Part shown: positions 27,756 to 37,431 of the stretch, in pieces
How the letters are laid out: the number at the start of each line of letters is the position of its first letter
Numbering within the stretch: the stretch's first letter is position 1
Source of the DNA: Planctomycetota bacterium
GTDB taxonomy: Bacteria; Planctomycetota; Phycisphaerae; Phycisphaerales; UBA1924
Length of the DNA stretch: 64,000 nt
Assembly (NCBI GenBank): GCA_018242605.1
Contig: JAFEBP010000005.1
Span: 458,861-522,860, forward strand
Direction of reading: 5' to 3'
Notes under the pieces: model-generated
What the model was told of the DNA's origin: nothing
Seen by the model: only the letters and a program-made list of their open reading frames with translations
The model's database searches: none
Position numbers and translations under genes: made by a program

Positions 27756-28154
27756 TTACTTCTTGCCGTACTTCTCAACCACCTTCTTCATCGCGTCATC
27801 GATCGGGATCTGCACCAGCCCAGCCGCGGGATCTGACCAGGAGTAAGTCACCGGCATTCCGGAAACGCTGAGCTTGGCTTCCGCGGCCGTCTTGGCCTCC
27901 TTCGCGTCCTTCGAGAGGTAGGCGTACTGCTCGACCCGCTCCACCCGCAACTGCGTGGCGTACTTGATGAAGTACACCGAAATCACGAGGATCAGTCCAA
28001 CGACCGTGATGAGAATGCCCACGAACCAACGGGCGATGAGGCCCGGGTCTGCCACGCCCGCGTGCTCATGCTGGGGCGTCCCCTCGATCGCCTCGTGGTG
28101 GTGCCACGCATCGGCGTGTTCGTGAATCGCGGGCGTGTGTTCATGACCTGCCAT
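27756..28154 (-). CDS. small His-rich single-pass membrane protein of the ACIII/caa3 operon
   Basis: From ATG 28154 (AAGGTGG eight bases upstream) the protein has 132 residues. A His-rich N-terminus (HEHTPAIHEHADAWHHHEA) is followed by one transmembrane helix at about 46-68 (FVGILITVVGLILVISVYF). A hydrophilic domain of about 60 residues then contains YSWSDPAAGLVQIPIDDAM. The phrase x-G-x-x-x-I-P-I-x-x-A-M is reminiscent of small proteins found beside planctomycete alternative complex III genes, but I cannot give a family name. A heme or copper role for the His cluster is possible and untested. It lies between actF and sco. Confidence 0.75.
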   Translation of the reverse strand: MAGHEHTPAIHEHADAWHHHEAIEGTPQHEHAGVADPGLIARWFVGILITVVGLILVISVYFIKYATQLRVERVEQYAYLSKDAKEAKTAAEAKLSVSGMPVTYSWSDPAAGLVQIPIDDAMKKVVEKYGKK

Positions 28155-28280
28155 CTGATTCCACCTTGTCTTTGCCTTGGCCCCACATCGGTTCGATGCT
28201 TCTTGTGGGGCAGGATTCATTACTGTAAAACTGCAGAAATCCGAACGGAGTACTTCCGGTGTTTTCACCTGTCTTCCGCG

Positions 28281-29588
28281 TCACACGTAGTTCTTGTGCT
28301 CCAGGCCCTCGAGCAAATACGGATCACCAAGCCCCACAAGGTTGCCTGAAGGAATCTTCTTGATCAGGTAGCCCGCGAAGAAGAGCAGCACACCCACAAT
28401 GCCCAGCACATCCGTCAGACCAACCAATGGTCCGTGCGGCGGGTCTGGCAGTGCGGAGTAGACCATCGGACGCACGATCCAGTACATATCCAGCACATGA
28501 ATCGCGATCGCCCAGATTCCCACCAGTGTGAGTAGACGCGGATTCCGCTTCACCTCGCGAAACAGAAGCACAACGAAAGGAATGATGAAGTGACCGAACA
28601 TCAGCGCGACGCCGAGCCACGACCATTTGCCGCTGCGGTGAAGGAAAAAGGCCGTTTCTTCCGGAATGTTGCTGTACCAGATGAGGAAGTACTGGCTGAA
28701 GGAGATGTACGCCCAAAAGACAGTGAACGAAAAGAGCAACTTGCCGATGTCGTGGAAGTGCTCGCCCGTCACCGTGCCCTCGAGTTTGCCCCTCAGACGC
28801 AGCACCGCCAGGATGATCGCGATCAACGCCGCGGCGGAAAACGCCGAACCGGCGAAGTAGTACACGCCCCACATGGTGCTGAAGAACTTGTAGTCAAGGC
28901 TCATGAGCCAGTCGAACGCCGCGAACGCGGTCGACAAGGCGAACAGCAGCATCCCCCACGCCGAAGTGAAACGGGCCTTGGCGAACGGAGTCGCGTCAAC
29001 CGCAGTCTCCTGCTCCCGCGAGAGCGAGATCAGCCGGCGTGTGAGCAGCGTCCAGACCAGCCCGTAAAGCACTGCCCGGATGACGAAAAAGATCGGGAAC
29101 GGCGCGTGCCCGTGGCCGATCTCAGACCCGCCAAAGAAAAAGAACGACTTGCGGCCCAGCAACGGGTCGCCCGTAGCTGCGTCCGCCAGCCAGCGGAACA
29201 TCCGGCCCCCCACCGCGATTTCCGCGATGATCGTCGGCCACACCATCAGGTACGCGATGGGGAGGAACGACGCCACGTTCTCCAACTGGCGACGGAACGG
29301 CGCAACCCAGCCGGCCTGCGTGAGGTGGAACACCAGGAGGAAAAACAGCGAGCCCAGGCACATCGCCAGCACCGACATGACTCCGACGTGATACGCCGCG
29401 AGCGCCTGGCGAGCGTGGATGTCGTTGGGACCGACCCATCCGATCGCCGCACACGCGGCGACCATAATGGCGCCAATCACAGCCAACCCGATGCCCATGC
29501 CGCCCGCGCCGGGCGCGAACGAAATGTTCTGTTCACGCAGTTGCGGGAACCGTGAAGCCAACGAAGTGGAATTAACTGCCTGACTCAT
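28281..29588 (-). CDS. actF: alternative complex III membrane subunit ActF
   Basis: Polytopic membrane protein of 435 residues with about ten hydrophobic helices, homologous to the NrfD/PsrC-like ActF subunit of the quinol:cytochrome c oxidoreductase. It is identified by position after the ActE cytochrome and by family-like segments: WKWGxx-type SGKWSWLGVALMFGHFIIPF, ISFSQYFLIWYSNIPEET, and DWLMSLDYKFFSTMWGVYYFAG. ActF and ActC together form the membrane core and are candidates for the quinol site and proton path. Its start overlaps the actE stop by four bases. Confidence 0.9.
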   Translation of the reverse strand: MSQAVNSTSLASRFPQLREQNISFAPGAGGMGIGLAVIGAIMVAACAAIGWVGPNDIHARQALAAYHVGVMSVLAMCLGSLFFLLVFHLTQAGWVAPFRRQLENVASFLPIAYLMVWPTIIAEIAVGGRMFRWLADAATGDPLLGRKSFFFFGGSEIGHGHAPFPIFFVIRAVLYGLVWTLLTRRLISLSREQETAVDATPFAKARFTSAWGMLLFALSTAFAAFDWLMSLDYKFFSTMWGVYYFAGSAFSAAALIAIILAVLRLRGKLEGTVTGEHFHDIGKLLFSFTVFWAYISFSQYFLIWYSNIPEETAFFLHRSGKWSWLGVALMFGHFIIPFVVLLFREVKRNPRLLTLVGIWAIAIHVLDMYWIVRPMVYSALPDPPHGPLVGLTDVLGIVGVLLFFAGYLIKKIPSGNLVGLGDPYLLEGLEHKNYV

Positions 29589-30400
29589 TTACCACCTCCG
29601 GTCGGGGCCGCGGGGGTGGTCGCGGCGGGCGTTGCTGGGGTTGTGGGCGCCGCCGCGGGAGCTGTCACGGAGCCGCGAGACTGAAGAAGGGCCGGACGAG
29701 CCGATTCCGGAACGTCCTGGATCGTGCCCTCGTGGCTCGCCTGAAGCGCTCGGAAGTACGCAACGACGGCCCAAGCCTCCGCTTCGTTCAGAGCATGTGC
29801 GTATCCCGGCATCTTCTGCACGCCCGCCGCGTCGATCACACCCACGCGGGCCGTGTGGAAGATGTACCCATCCTTGTAAATCTGGATCGTCGGATCCTTG
29901 GGATCCGGCTTTTTGTATTTCACATCGTGGAAGTTCGGCAACGGGTATGACCACTGGATGCCCGTCTGGCCCAAACCGTCGCCCAGATAGCCGTGGCACG
30001 CCGAGCAGTAGATATTGAACTTCTGCTGGCCCAGCTTCACCATCTCCAAGGTGACGGGCACCGGGATCTTGTCAAGGTACTTGCCGTCGGCGCCGATGCC
30101 CTCGTAGAAAGCCTTGTCGTCCTTGAGCAGCAGTTCCCGCTCGGATGCGAAGCCCCCGGCCCAGTCCTGCGTGGGATTGAAACCCACCGTGCCGAACGCG
30201 ACCGTGCCCGCGACAGGCTGACGCATCGTGCGGCCGTCTGCAAAGAAGTCGCTCTTGGTCTGCGGCTTCCACTTGAGCTGGTCGTCAAGGTCGGGGAAGA
30301 ATTGGCGAGGCGGCGCGTCCTCGCGATCGCCGCGGCAGCCGGTGAGTCCGGCCGCGGCCGCGACGAGCAGAAGAGCCGGGATGGTGAGTCGCATGGTCAT
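29585..30400 (-). CDS. actE: alternative complex III monoheme cytochrome c subunit ActE
   Basis: Exported lipoprotein cytochrome of 271 residues. The signal peptide ends in a good lipobox (L-T-G-C, Cys22). A single heme-binding motif, CSACH, lies in the middle (KFNIYCSACHGYLGDGLGQ), and the sixth ligand is probably Met in KMPGYAHAL. A long N-terminal segment containing Q-P-V-x-G-T-V-A-F-G is typical of this subunit. The C-terminal tail is Ala/Pro/Thr-rich and likely disordered. In known complexes ActE passes electrons on towards the oxidase. Overlap with actF indicates coupled translation. Confidence 0.93.
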   Translation of the reverse strand: MTMRLTIPALLLVAAAAGLTGCRGDREDAPPRQFFPDLDDQLKWKPQTKSDFFADGRTMRQPVAGTVAFGTVGFNPTQDWAGGFASERELLLKDDKAFYEGIGADGKYLDKIPVPVTLEMVKLGQQKFNIYCSACHGYLGDGLGQTGIQWSYPLPNFHDVKYKKPDPKDPTIQIYKDGYIFHTARVGVIDAAGVQKMPGYAHALNEAEAWAVVAYFRALQASHEGTIQDVPESARPALLQSRGSVTAPAAAPTTPATPAATTPAAPTGGGK

Positions 30401-30463
30401 GAGTGGGTGCCTGAAAAGGTTCGGCGATTGGGTTCGGTGTCCTGACGGCCCGGGGTGGCGGGG

Positions 30464-31039
30464 CTACTCCTCGACCAGTTCGATGCTCGTCGCCCTCGCG
30501 CCCTCCAGCAGGGCACGCGTGCGCTCCGGGTGAAAGTTCCGGTCCGACGCCTCGATGCACACGAAGAACTTGTCGTCGCTGCTCGAAAGGAAGCGTTCCT
30601 TCTTCATGAGCGGGTGGTGCCAGCGGGGAAGCCCGTTGAGGGCCAGCATGCCTATCAGCGACGTGAACGCCGCGAACAGAATACCGCACTCGAACGTGAT
30701 CGGGATGAACGCCTGCCATCCGCCATCACTGAAGCTGCCGAAGGGTTTGCCCTGCACCAGCAGCTGGTAGTCAATGCCCGACATCCACCACTGCATCAGG
30801 AAGCCCAGCGAAGCGCCGGTGAATCCGCCGATCGCCACCAGCAACGGCAGGATCGTGCGTCCGAAGCCCATCGCCTCTTCCATGTCGTGCACGGGGAACG
30901 GGGAATAGGTGTCCCACTTGCTATAGCCCGCGTCGCGGACCTTCTCCGCGGCGTGATACAGGTCGGCGGGGTTGGCGAACTCGGCCATGATGCCGTGGAT
31001 CGCCTCGCCGGATTCGGTGACGTACATAGGAGTCGCCAT
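30464..31039 (-). CDS. actD: alternative complex III membrane subunit ActD (DUF3341)
   Basis: Small two-helix membrane subunit, 191 residues, DUF3341 family. The start at 31039 shares one base with the actC stop (TGATG). The N-terminal soluble part contains GIMAEFANPADLYHAAEKVRDAGY and DTYSPFPVHDMEEAMG, the family signature. Two membrane helices follow (LPLLVAIGGFTGASLGFLMQ and FECGILFAAFTSLIGML) and then a ferredoxin-like C-terminal segment. In solved complexes this subunit packs against ActC. Translation is probably coupled to actC. Confidence 0.93.
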   Translation of the reverse strand: MATPMYVTESGEAIHGIMAEFANPADLYHAAEKVRDAGYSKWDTYSPFPVHDMEEAMGFGRTILPLLVAIGGFTGASLGFLMQWWMSGIDYQLLVQGKPFGSFSDGGWQAFIPITFECGILFAAFTSLIGMLALNGLPRWHHPLMKKERFLSSSDDKFFVCIEASDRNFHPERTRALLEGARATSIELVEE

Positions 31040-32670
31040 CAGTGTGCTCCCCTCGAAGAGTGCCGGGCGGGTGCGTGCGAATCGTGCCCGTTGTGGCCGT
31101 TCGCGCCGTGACCGTGATCCGAGTGATCTCCGTGCCCGTAGCCGTGCCAGTGCGGGCTGGCCTGGGGCAGAACGGCCTTCAGCTCGGCCATCGCGAACAT
31201 GGGCAGGAACCGCATGAACAGCAGGAACAGCGTCACGAACACGCCGCACGATCCGACGAAGATGCCCACGTCCACGAACGTCGGATGGAACATGTTCCAC
31301 TCGCCGGGGAGAAACGTCCGGTGAAGGCTCGACACGATGATCACGAACCGCTCGAACCACATGCCCACCGTGACGGCGCAGGACACGATGAAGACCACCA
31401 GCGGCTTCTGCCGCATGGCCTTGAACCAGAACAACTGCGGCGAAAGGACGTTGCAGCCGATCATCGTCCAGTAGGCCCACCAGTATGGGCCGAACGCGCG
31501 GTTCTGGAAGCAGTAGAGTTCGTACTCGTTCGCGCCGTACCAGGCGATGAAGAACTCCATCGAGTACGCGAAGCCCACCATCATGCCCGTGACAAGGATG
31601 ATCTTGGCCATGTTCTCCACGTGCCTCAGCGTGATGAAGTCCTTCATGTTCGGGTAGAGTTCACGCGCGGGGATCAGCAGGAACAGCACCATCGCGAAGC
31701 CGCCGAAGATGGCGCCCGCGACGAAGTAGGGCGGGAAGATCGTCGTGTGCCAGCCGGGCAGAATGCTCGTGGCGAAGTCGAACGACACGATCGAGTGCAC
31801 ACTCAGCACCAGCGGAGTGCTGATGCCCGCCAGGATGAGGTAGGCCGCCTCGTAGCGGTGCCAGTGCCGACCACTGTTCCGCCAGCCCATCGCGAGGAAC
31901 CCGTACACCAACGCCCGCAGGCGGTCGATCCGCACCGGAAGGAACGGAAGCAGCCGCGCCCCGCCCTCAGGGTTCGCACGAAGGCGGCGGTCCGCACGGT
32001 CGCGAAGGCTCGCGAAATCGGGGATCATTCCCATGAACCAGAACAGCGCCGACACCGTTCCGTAGGTGCTCACCGCGAAGACGTCCCACAGCAGCGGCGA
32101 ACGGAAGTTCGGCCATATCGCGTTCGCGTTGGGAATCGGGAACAGCATCCAGGCCATCCACTGGCGGCCGATGTGAATCCCGGGGAACGTCGCTGCACAG
32201 ATAACCGCGAAGATCGTCATGGCCTCGGCACTGCGGTTCACCGCCGTGCGCCATTTCTGCTTGAGCAGACACAGAATCGCCGAGATCAGCGTTCCGGCGT
32301 GGCCGATACCGATCCAGAACACGAAGTTCGTGATGTCCCACGCCCAGTCAACCTGGTTGTTCATGCCCCAGGCGCCGATGCCCGTGATGACCAGGTACCC
32401 GATCAGTGCGCCGCCCAGGCCCGCCACGGTGGACACCAGACCGAACAGCGGCAGCCACCATCGCGGCGGCGAGTTCTCGGCGTATCCGCAGATGATGTCC
32501 GTGACTTCCTTGAACGAACGGCTGTTGAGCACCAGCGGCGGACGAACGCCGGGAGTGTCGATCAACGTGCCGTCGCCGGTCCCGGGCGCGGGGGCCATGC
32601 CGCCCTGCACGCCGCGGGTCAGGCCCGCGAGGCGCTCGGCGGTGATCTGGTCAGGGTGAATGGTGCTCAT
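31039..32670 (-). CDS. actC: alternative complex III NrfD-like membrane subunit ActC
   Basis: Polytopic NrfD/PsrC-family protein, 543 residues with about ten transmembrane helices; candidate quinol-oxidising site next to ActB. Typical segments are [30 protein letters not shown], and [10 protein letters not shown] after the fifth helix. Also present are [22 protein letters not shown] and the [12 protein letters not shown] region near the C-terminus. The N-terminal 60 residues are hydrophilic and the last 40 are His/Gly-rich. Its start overlaps the actB stop by four bases (ATGA) and its stop overlaps actD by one. Confidence 0.95.
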   Translation of the reverse strand: MSTIHPDQITAERLAGLTRGVQGGMAPAPGTGDGTLIDTPGVRPPLVLNSRSFKEVTDIICGYAENSPPRWWLPLFGLVSTVAGLGGALIGYLVITGIGAWGMNNQVDWAWDITNFVFWIGIGHAGTLISAILCLLKQKWRTAVNRSAEAMTIFAVICAATFPGIHIGRQWMAWMLFPIPNANAIWPNFRSPLLWDVFAVSTYGTVSALFWFMGMIPDFASLRDRADRRLRANPEGGARLLPFLPVRIDRLRALVYGFLAMGWRNSGRHWHRYEAAYLILAGISTPLVLSVHSIVSFDFATSILPGWHTTIFPPYFVAGAIFGGFAMVLFLLIPARELYPNMKDFITLRHVENMAKIILVTGMMVGFAYSMEFFIAWYGANEYELYCFQNRAFGPYWWAYWTMIGCNVLSPQLFWFKAMRQKPLVVFIVSCAVTVGMWFERFVIIVSSLHRTFLPGEWNMFHPTFVDVGIFVGSCGVFVTLFLLFMRFLPMFAMAELKAVLPQASPHWHGYGHGDHSDHGHGANGHNGHDSHAPARHSSRGAH

Positions 32671-35600
32671 GAACGGACTCCGATCCTCTGGCTGTCGCCC
32701 AGAACATTGAGGCTGAGCGCGTAGCCGTTGTCTTCTCGCCGCCTACCCGGATCAACCCGGAAAGCGTGCGCCGGCTTCTCCCCCCCCTTCGCCGGCTCCG
32801 CCGGGTGTTCGCCGGGCGACTGGCCCTCGTGGCCACCGCCGTGATGGAAAGGGTGCTCCCACGACTCGCGACGCTCCGCCGAGCACAGCGCCGGGTTCGG
32901 GTTCATCACGCGCACCATGTGGCTCGTGCGGGGGCGGGTGTTGAGATAGCCCAGCAACTGATAGCTTCGGGCGTTGGTCTTGGTTGCGTGCACGCGGCTC
33001 TTGCTGTCCAGCAAATCGCCGAACACGATGGCGTCCGACGGGCACGCCTGCTGGCACGCGCTCTGGAAGAACCCATCGGGCGTGTAGAACTCGCCCTTCT
33101 CGTTCTTGATGCCCTTGAGCTTGGTCTCGATGCGGGCCTGGTTGATCCGCTGGATGCAGTACGAGCACTTCTCCATCACGCCGCGCATCCGGACCGTCAC
33201 GTCCGGGTTCTTCTGCATCCGCTCGATCTCCGTGATCTTGTCGCGCAGACGCGGCGGGATGAAGTTGATGTTCACCTTGTTGTGCGCGGGGCTCCCGTTG
33301 GGGCCCACGCCCTGCCCGGGGATCACGTCGCCGAGCTTCTCGACGACGTCCTTGCCCATGTAATCGCCGTTGAACGCCAGCTTGCCGTACTCGAAGAAGT
33401 TGTACCGGCGAACCTTGTACGGGCAGTTGTTGGCGCAGTACCGCGTGCCGATGCAGCGGTTGTACGTCATGTAGTTGATGCCCTCGGGGCCGTGCACCGT
33501 CGCGTTCACGGGGCACACCGTTTCGCAAGGGGCGTTCTCGCAGTGAACGCACGCCACCGGCTGGTGATACATCGCCGTGGGATCGTTCACGTCTTCCCCG
33601 GTGAAGTACCGGTCGACGCGGATCCACGTCATCTCGCGGCCTTTGGCCGTTTCCTTTTTGCCCACCACGGGAATGTTGTTCTCACTCTGGCACGCCAGCG
33701 TGCACGCGCCGCACCCGGTGCAGAGCGTCTGGTCGATCGTCATCGCCCACTGCTGCCCCTTGGTGAACTGCGCTCCGGCCTTGGCGTCCGAGTTGCTCTT
33801 GTTGTACGGGTTCTCGTACAGGCTCAGGATCGGCGGGTTGTGGCTCTTCTCGCCCAGCCGCTCCGCAAAGGTCAAGGAACTCTCGGTGCCGTAGAAGGAG
33901 TCCATCACCTTCTGCGTTTCTTCACCGTGCTTCTTCCAGGCCGCCAGATCGACGGCGCGAACGATGCTCGTCCGGCCTTCCATGCTCCAGTGGTTCTGCG
34001 TGCTGGCGATCATGTAGGTGCCGGAGGATTTGACGACCTTGGCGCCCGACGCGAACCGCCCGCCGCTCTTGACCATCGCCGCGGTGCGAAGCGGGTAGAC
34101 GTTCACGCCTACGCCGTCGCCCACCTTGCCGCACACCGTGCGGCCGTGCCCCGCCGTGATGGCCAGCGTGCCGTCGGCCATGCCGGGGAGAATCCAGCAC
34201 GGCATCGTCACCGTTTTGCCGCCGAACGAAATCTCGGCAAGCCGTGCCATCGGGTACTTGGGCTCGGTGTAAATCGCGCCGGGGTTTGACTTGCTGTACG
34301 CCTCGGGCGCGACGCCAAGTTCCTCGGCGGTCTTTGGGCTCATCAGCACCGGGTTGTCCCACACCGTCCGGGTCCCCACTTCGGGAAGTTCGTGCAGCCA
34401 CGCAATATTCGCGAACCGCCCGTCGTGCAGGTGCCCCACGACGAACACCACGTCCAGACTCTCGTTGCTCGGGCCCTTGCCCGGCTTCATGCCGGCGACC
34501 GAAGCCGCCACCGTGTCGAACTTCACCGCCGGCGATTCGCCCTTGCGGCCCGTGCCGGCCACGACGCCGTCGTGCAAAGCCCGACGCCACTTGCTGTCGA
34601 ACCCGGCCTCACCGAGTTGCTTTTTCCAGTTGGCCCGGACAATCTCGTACCCGTCCACGCGGGCCTTCATGTCGCCGCCCGCCAGCAGCATGAGCAGCTC
34701 CAGGCCGCTGAGCACCGCACGGCCCGAGGCGGGATCGTACAGCGGAGCGATCATCGGCTGAACCGGCGAGATCGTCCCATCGATCGCACGCGAATCACCC
34801 CAACTCTCCAGGAAATGCGAGCCGTTCAGGGCCCACGTCGAAGCCGCGGCGGTCTCAGTCTGACCCACGCTCAGCGTCACCGTCGCGGGCACTTTCGCCC
34901 ACGCCGCGCCGAACTCCAGATCGCCCGGAGCATCAAATACCGGGTTCGCGTCGATCACCACCAGCGTCTTGATCCCGCCCTCCTTGGCCTTGGCGGTCAG
35001 TACAGCCAGCTGATCAACACCCACCGCTGCCTCGTCATCCGTCAGCGGCTGATAGGTGACCGCGGTGCCCACGCTGCCCAACGCCGCGTTCAGTGCGTAG
35101 CACAAAGCGTGCACCGCCGCCGGCTGGCTCTCGCCCGCAAGCACCACGCACTTGCCGCGGTTCGCAGCGTCGAGCAGGTCCTTGGCGCACTCTTCAACGA
35201 ACTGCAGGCCCGCGCCCTTGTCGAAATCTCCGACCGGCGCCACCTGCACCTGTTCCAACGCCGCCGCGAGCGGCTTGGCCTTCTCGTCCGACAGCTTCGG
35301 CAGCACGAACTTCGCGAGGCTCACGGCCATGGCGCCGATCCGAGAGGGCGCCACTCGCAGGCGGTGGTCCGCCGCGGCCCCCGTCACCGAGTACGTGCCT
35401 TCAACAACGTACAGCCGGCTCATCTCGTCCTGCGTGGTGTACACCTCGCGCGTCTTGGCGTAACCGCGGGCGTTGACCAGTTCGCTCTCTTCGTGATACA
35501 GGAAGTCGCGATCCAGCGACACGATCACGCGGCACGTCGCCTTGGTCAGGTTCAGCACCTGCCGCATCGGCTTGCCGAACGCGATGATGCTGCCCTGCAC

Positions 35601-36389
35601 CGACGCACTCGCGTCCAGCGGAGCGTGCCAAGCCCAGGCGGCCTTCGGCCACTTCTTCAGCACCGCGGCCTTCGCGGCCTCGATCGAAGGGCTCGAACTC
35701 TTGCCCACGATGAACCCCAGCCCCTCGCCCTGCGTCTTGTCGAACGCGGTGAAGTGCGGCCCGGCCCACTCGCGGAAATCGTCCCACGTTGCTTCGACAT
35801 GGCCGCGCTGCGGGTTGTTATACAGCGGGAACTTGAGGCGGTCCGGGTCATACAGACCCATGATGCTCGCGATCGCCCACGACGAGGCCTTGCCGTTGTT
35901 CGTGGGGTGCAGCGGGTTACCCTCGATCTTCGTGGGGCGTCCCTCGTGCGTCTCAACCAGCAGGCCCTCGGCGCCGCCGTCGGGGCGGGGCATGCTCGTG
36001 GCGTAGAACAGCGGCTTGCCCGGAATGATCTCCTCGGGAACGTCCTTGCTGTACGGAAGGATCTTGTGATCGGGCTGGCGGCAGCCCGGGATCGCCGCGA
36101 CGCCCGCCAGAGCCAGCGAGCCGCCCATGATCTTCAGGAAGTCGCGACGCGATTCACCACCCGCCTCCACCGCACGCTGCATCTCCAGTGCGCCGTGCGG
36201 GAACTCTTTCTCGAGGTGCGCCCGGAACTCATCGGTGTCCGCGAGTTCATCCAGGCTCCGCCACGCACGCTGGCCCAGAATCTCGCCCCGGCCGGCCAGA
36301 GCCGCGATCTTCGCCGCTTCCTGAGCGGAACGAACGCTCGAGTGCTTGCTCTCGCCGTGTACCGTCGATGGGCATTTATCTTGTGACAT
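32667..36389 (-). CDS. actB: alternative complex III molybdopterin-oxidoreductase-like iron-sulfur subunit ActB
   Basis: Large peripheral subunit of about 1240 residues. ATG 36389 is chosen because AGGAAA lies a suitable distance before it; ATG 36398 coincides with that SD. A twin-arginine-type motif ([13 protein letters not shown]) near residue 80 and a downstream Cys (AIPGC) mark export and possible lipidation. Residues about 130-850 form the molybdopterin-oxidoreductase-like domain, which lacks cofactor in known ActB. The C-terminal part is a four-cluster ferredoxin-like domain with [39 protein letters not shown] and CQQAC motifs. The C-terminal 70 residues are His/Pro-rich and not conserved. 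It relays electrons between the quinol site and the cytochromes. Confidence 0.95.
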   Translation of the reverse strand: MSQDKCPSTVHGESKHSSVRSAQEAAKIAALAGRGEILGQRAWRSLDELADTDEFRAHLEKEFPHGALEMQRAVEAGGESRRDFLKIMGGSLALAGVAAIPGCRQPDHKILPYSKDVPEEIIPGKPLFYATSMPRPDGGAEGLLVETHEGRPTKIEGNPLHPTNNGKASSWAIASIMGLYDPDRLKFPLYNNPQRGHVEATWDDFREWAGPHFTAFDKTQGEGLGFIVGKSSSPSIEAAKAAVLKKWPKAAWAWHAPLDASASVQGSIIAFGKPMRQVLNLTKATCRVIVSLDRDFLYHEESELVNARGYAKTREVYTTQDEMSRLYVVEGTYSVTGAAADHRLRVAPSRIGAMAVSLAKFVLPKLSDEKAKPLAAALEQVQVAPVGDFDKGAGLQFVEECAKDLLDAANRGKCVVLAGESQPAAVHALCYALNAALGSVGTAVTYQPLTDDEAAVGVDQLAVLTAKAKEGGIKTLVVIDANPVFDAPGDLEFGAAWAKVPATVTLSVGQTETAAASTWALNGSHFLESWGDSRAIDGTISPVQPMIAPLYDPASGRAVLSGLELLMLLAGGDMKARVDGYEIVRANWKKQLGEAGFDSKWRRALHDGVVAGTGRKGESPAVKFDTVAASVAGMKPGKGPSNESLDVVFVVGHLHDGRFANIAWLHELPEVGTRTVWDNPVLMSPKTAEELGVAPEAYSKSNPGAIYTEPKYPMARLAEISFGGKTVTMPCWILPGMADGTLAITAGHGRTVCGKVGDGVGVNVYPLRTAAMVKSGGRFASGAKVVKSSGTYMIASTQNHWSMEGRTSIVRAVDLAAWKKHGEETQKVMDSFYGTESSLTFAERLGEKSHNPPILSLYENPYNKSNSDAKAGAQFTKGQQWAMTIDQTLCTGCGACTLACQSENNIPVVGKKETAKGREMTWIRVDRYFTGEDVNDPTAMYHQPVACVHCENAPCETVCPVNATVHGPEGINYMTYNRCIGTRYCANNCPYKVRRYNFFEYGKLAFNGDYMGKDVVEKLGDVIPGQGVGPNGSPAHNKVNINFIPPRLRDKITEIERMQKNPDVTVRMRGVMEKCSYCIQRINQARIETKLKGIKNEKGEFYTPDGFFQSACQQACPSDAIVFGDLLDSKSRVHATKTNARSYQLLGYLNTRPRTSHMVRVMNPNPALCSAERRESWEHPFHHGGGHEGQSPGEHPAEPAKGGEKPAHAFRVDPGRRREDNGYALSLNVLGDSQRIGVRS

Positions 36390-36458
36390 GTTCCGCATTT
36401 CCTGTGGACAGTGACAGAGTCCCTGATCTCGATTGGCTTCCGCCCGTCGGTCGTTGAT

Positions 36459-37163
36459 TTAGTAGTGGCACGCGCCGCAGTTCTGCGGAGGGTTCGCCTG
36501 CACGGCGTCGAGAAGCTTCTTGCCCTCCGCCACGCCGTTGTCGCCCGCCGCGCTCCGACGCGCGAACTCTTCCTGCACCCATTGCAGTTGCGTCACCTTG
36601 TCCCGCGGCACCACCTGGCTCTCGGGGTTGCGGTGGCAATCCAGGCACCACGACATCGACAGCGGCTGCGCCTCGAACACCACCGGCATCGCCGTGATCT
36701 GTCCGTGGCACGAATAACAGCTCACGCCGGCGTTGATGTGGATGTTGTGCGGGAAATTCCGCACGTAGTCCGGCACCTTGTGAACCCGGCGCCATTCAAT
36801 CGAAGTGTTCTGCGCGTACGCCTCGCGGACAAACTGCGTCCGCTCCTTGTGCGTCTCGGATGTCGCGAGCTTGGCGAGACGGTTGTCCGCGTGACACCCG
36901 TAGCACGTTGCGACGTTCGGAATGTTCGCCTCCGCGCTCTTCTCAACCTTGGTGTGGCAGTACCGGCAATCCAGTCCGAGTTTGCCCGCGTGAATTTGGT
37001 GGTTGAAGCCCCCGCCCGGCTGCTTGGGCATGTACCCGACCTTGAAGAACTTGGGCGTCGCGTAATACCAGAACCCGCCGACCACGCCTGTGAACCCCAG
37101 CAGCCCGCCGATCGCGGCCGCCGTCGGAAGCAAGTTCAACCATTTAGGAAAGATCAGGGACAC
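36459..37163 (-). CDS. actA: alternative complex III pentaheme cytochrome c subunit ActA
   Basis: First gene of the respiratory operon. GTG 37163 is the best start: AAGGAG (37171-37176) precedes it by seven bases, and the protein then opens MSLIFPKWLN, as usual for ActA. An upstream in-frame GTG at 37214 has no such support. The 234 residues contain an N-terminal membrane anchor (LLPTAAAIGGLLGFTGVVGGFWYY) and five heme c motifs: CRYCH, CYGCH, CYSCH, CLDCH and CGACH. The family F-x-H-x-I-H segments for axial ligands are also visible (FNHQIHAGKL, FPHNIHINAG). It transfers electrons from ActB to ActE or the oxidase. Confidence 0.95.
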   Translation of the reverse strand: MSLIFPKWLNLLPTAAAIGGLLGFTGVVGGFWYYATPKFFKVGYMPKQPGGGFNHQIHAGKLGLDCRYCHTKVEKSAEANIPNVATCYGCHADNRLAKLATSETHKERTQFVREAYAQNTSIEWRRVHKVPDYVRNFPHNIHINAGVSCYSCHGQITAMPVVFEAQPLSMSWCLDCHRNPESQVVPRDKVTQLQWVQEEFARRSAAGDNGVAEGKKLLDAVQANPPQNCGACHY

Positions 37164-37314
37164 CGGGAGGCTCCTTGCGGTGACAACGCGACCGTTGCCG
37201 CGGTTTGGGCGCACACATTCAAATTCTACGAACCAACTCCGAACTCGTTAGGTGCCCATCCAGTCGGACACCACATATGGGACAGTTTATCGGGACGGGC
37301 GTGCTGAAAACCAA

Positions 37315-37334
37315 AACAGTTTTCTGTTAAACAG
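37315..37334. repeat. cluster of alternating AACAG/CTGTT half-sites
   Basis: AACAG (37315-37319), CTGTT (37324-37328) and AACAG (37330-37334) form two overlapping inverted repeats, with centres TTTT and A. They lie at the predicted transcription start of the act operon. This could be a binding site for a dimeric regulator; no factor can be named. Confidence 0.35.
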
Positions 37335-37336
37335 CA

Positions 37337-37365
37337 ATTTCACCGCTTTGGACCTATCCTGTCAA
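37337..37365 (-). promoter_or_regulatory. promoter of the actA-ctaF respiratory operon
   Basis: On the minus strand, a perfect TTGACA (37360-37365 on the plus strand reads TGTCAA) and TGAAAT (37337-37342) are separated by exactly 17 bases. Initiation near 37330 would leave a leader of about 165 bases before the actA start. This is the best promoter match I found in the window. Confidence 0.6.
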
Positions 37366-37391
37366 CCCAGACCACCATAATCTGATGCAAT

Positions 37392-37406
37392 TGAGACTCA
37401 TTCTCA
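37392..37406. promoter_or_regulatory. Fur-box-like palindrome upstream of ctaA
   Basis: TGAGACTCATTCTCA is a near 7-1-7 inverted repeat. It differs at one position in the left arm from TGAGAATnATTCTCA, a variant of the ferric uptake regulator box. It lies 25 bases before the ctaA start and about 27 bases upstream of the act -35 element, so it could affect both directions. Assigned by resemblance only; no Fur gene is in the window. Confidence 0.4.
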
Positions 37407-37431
37407 GCAAAAATCCGCCAGAAGGATCTTC

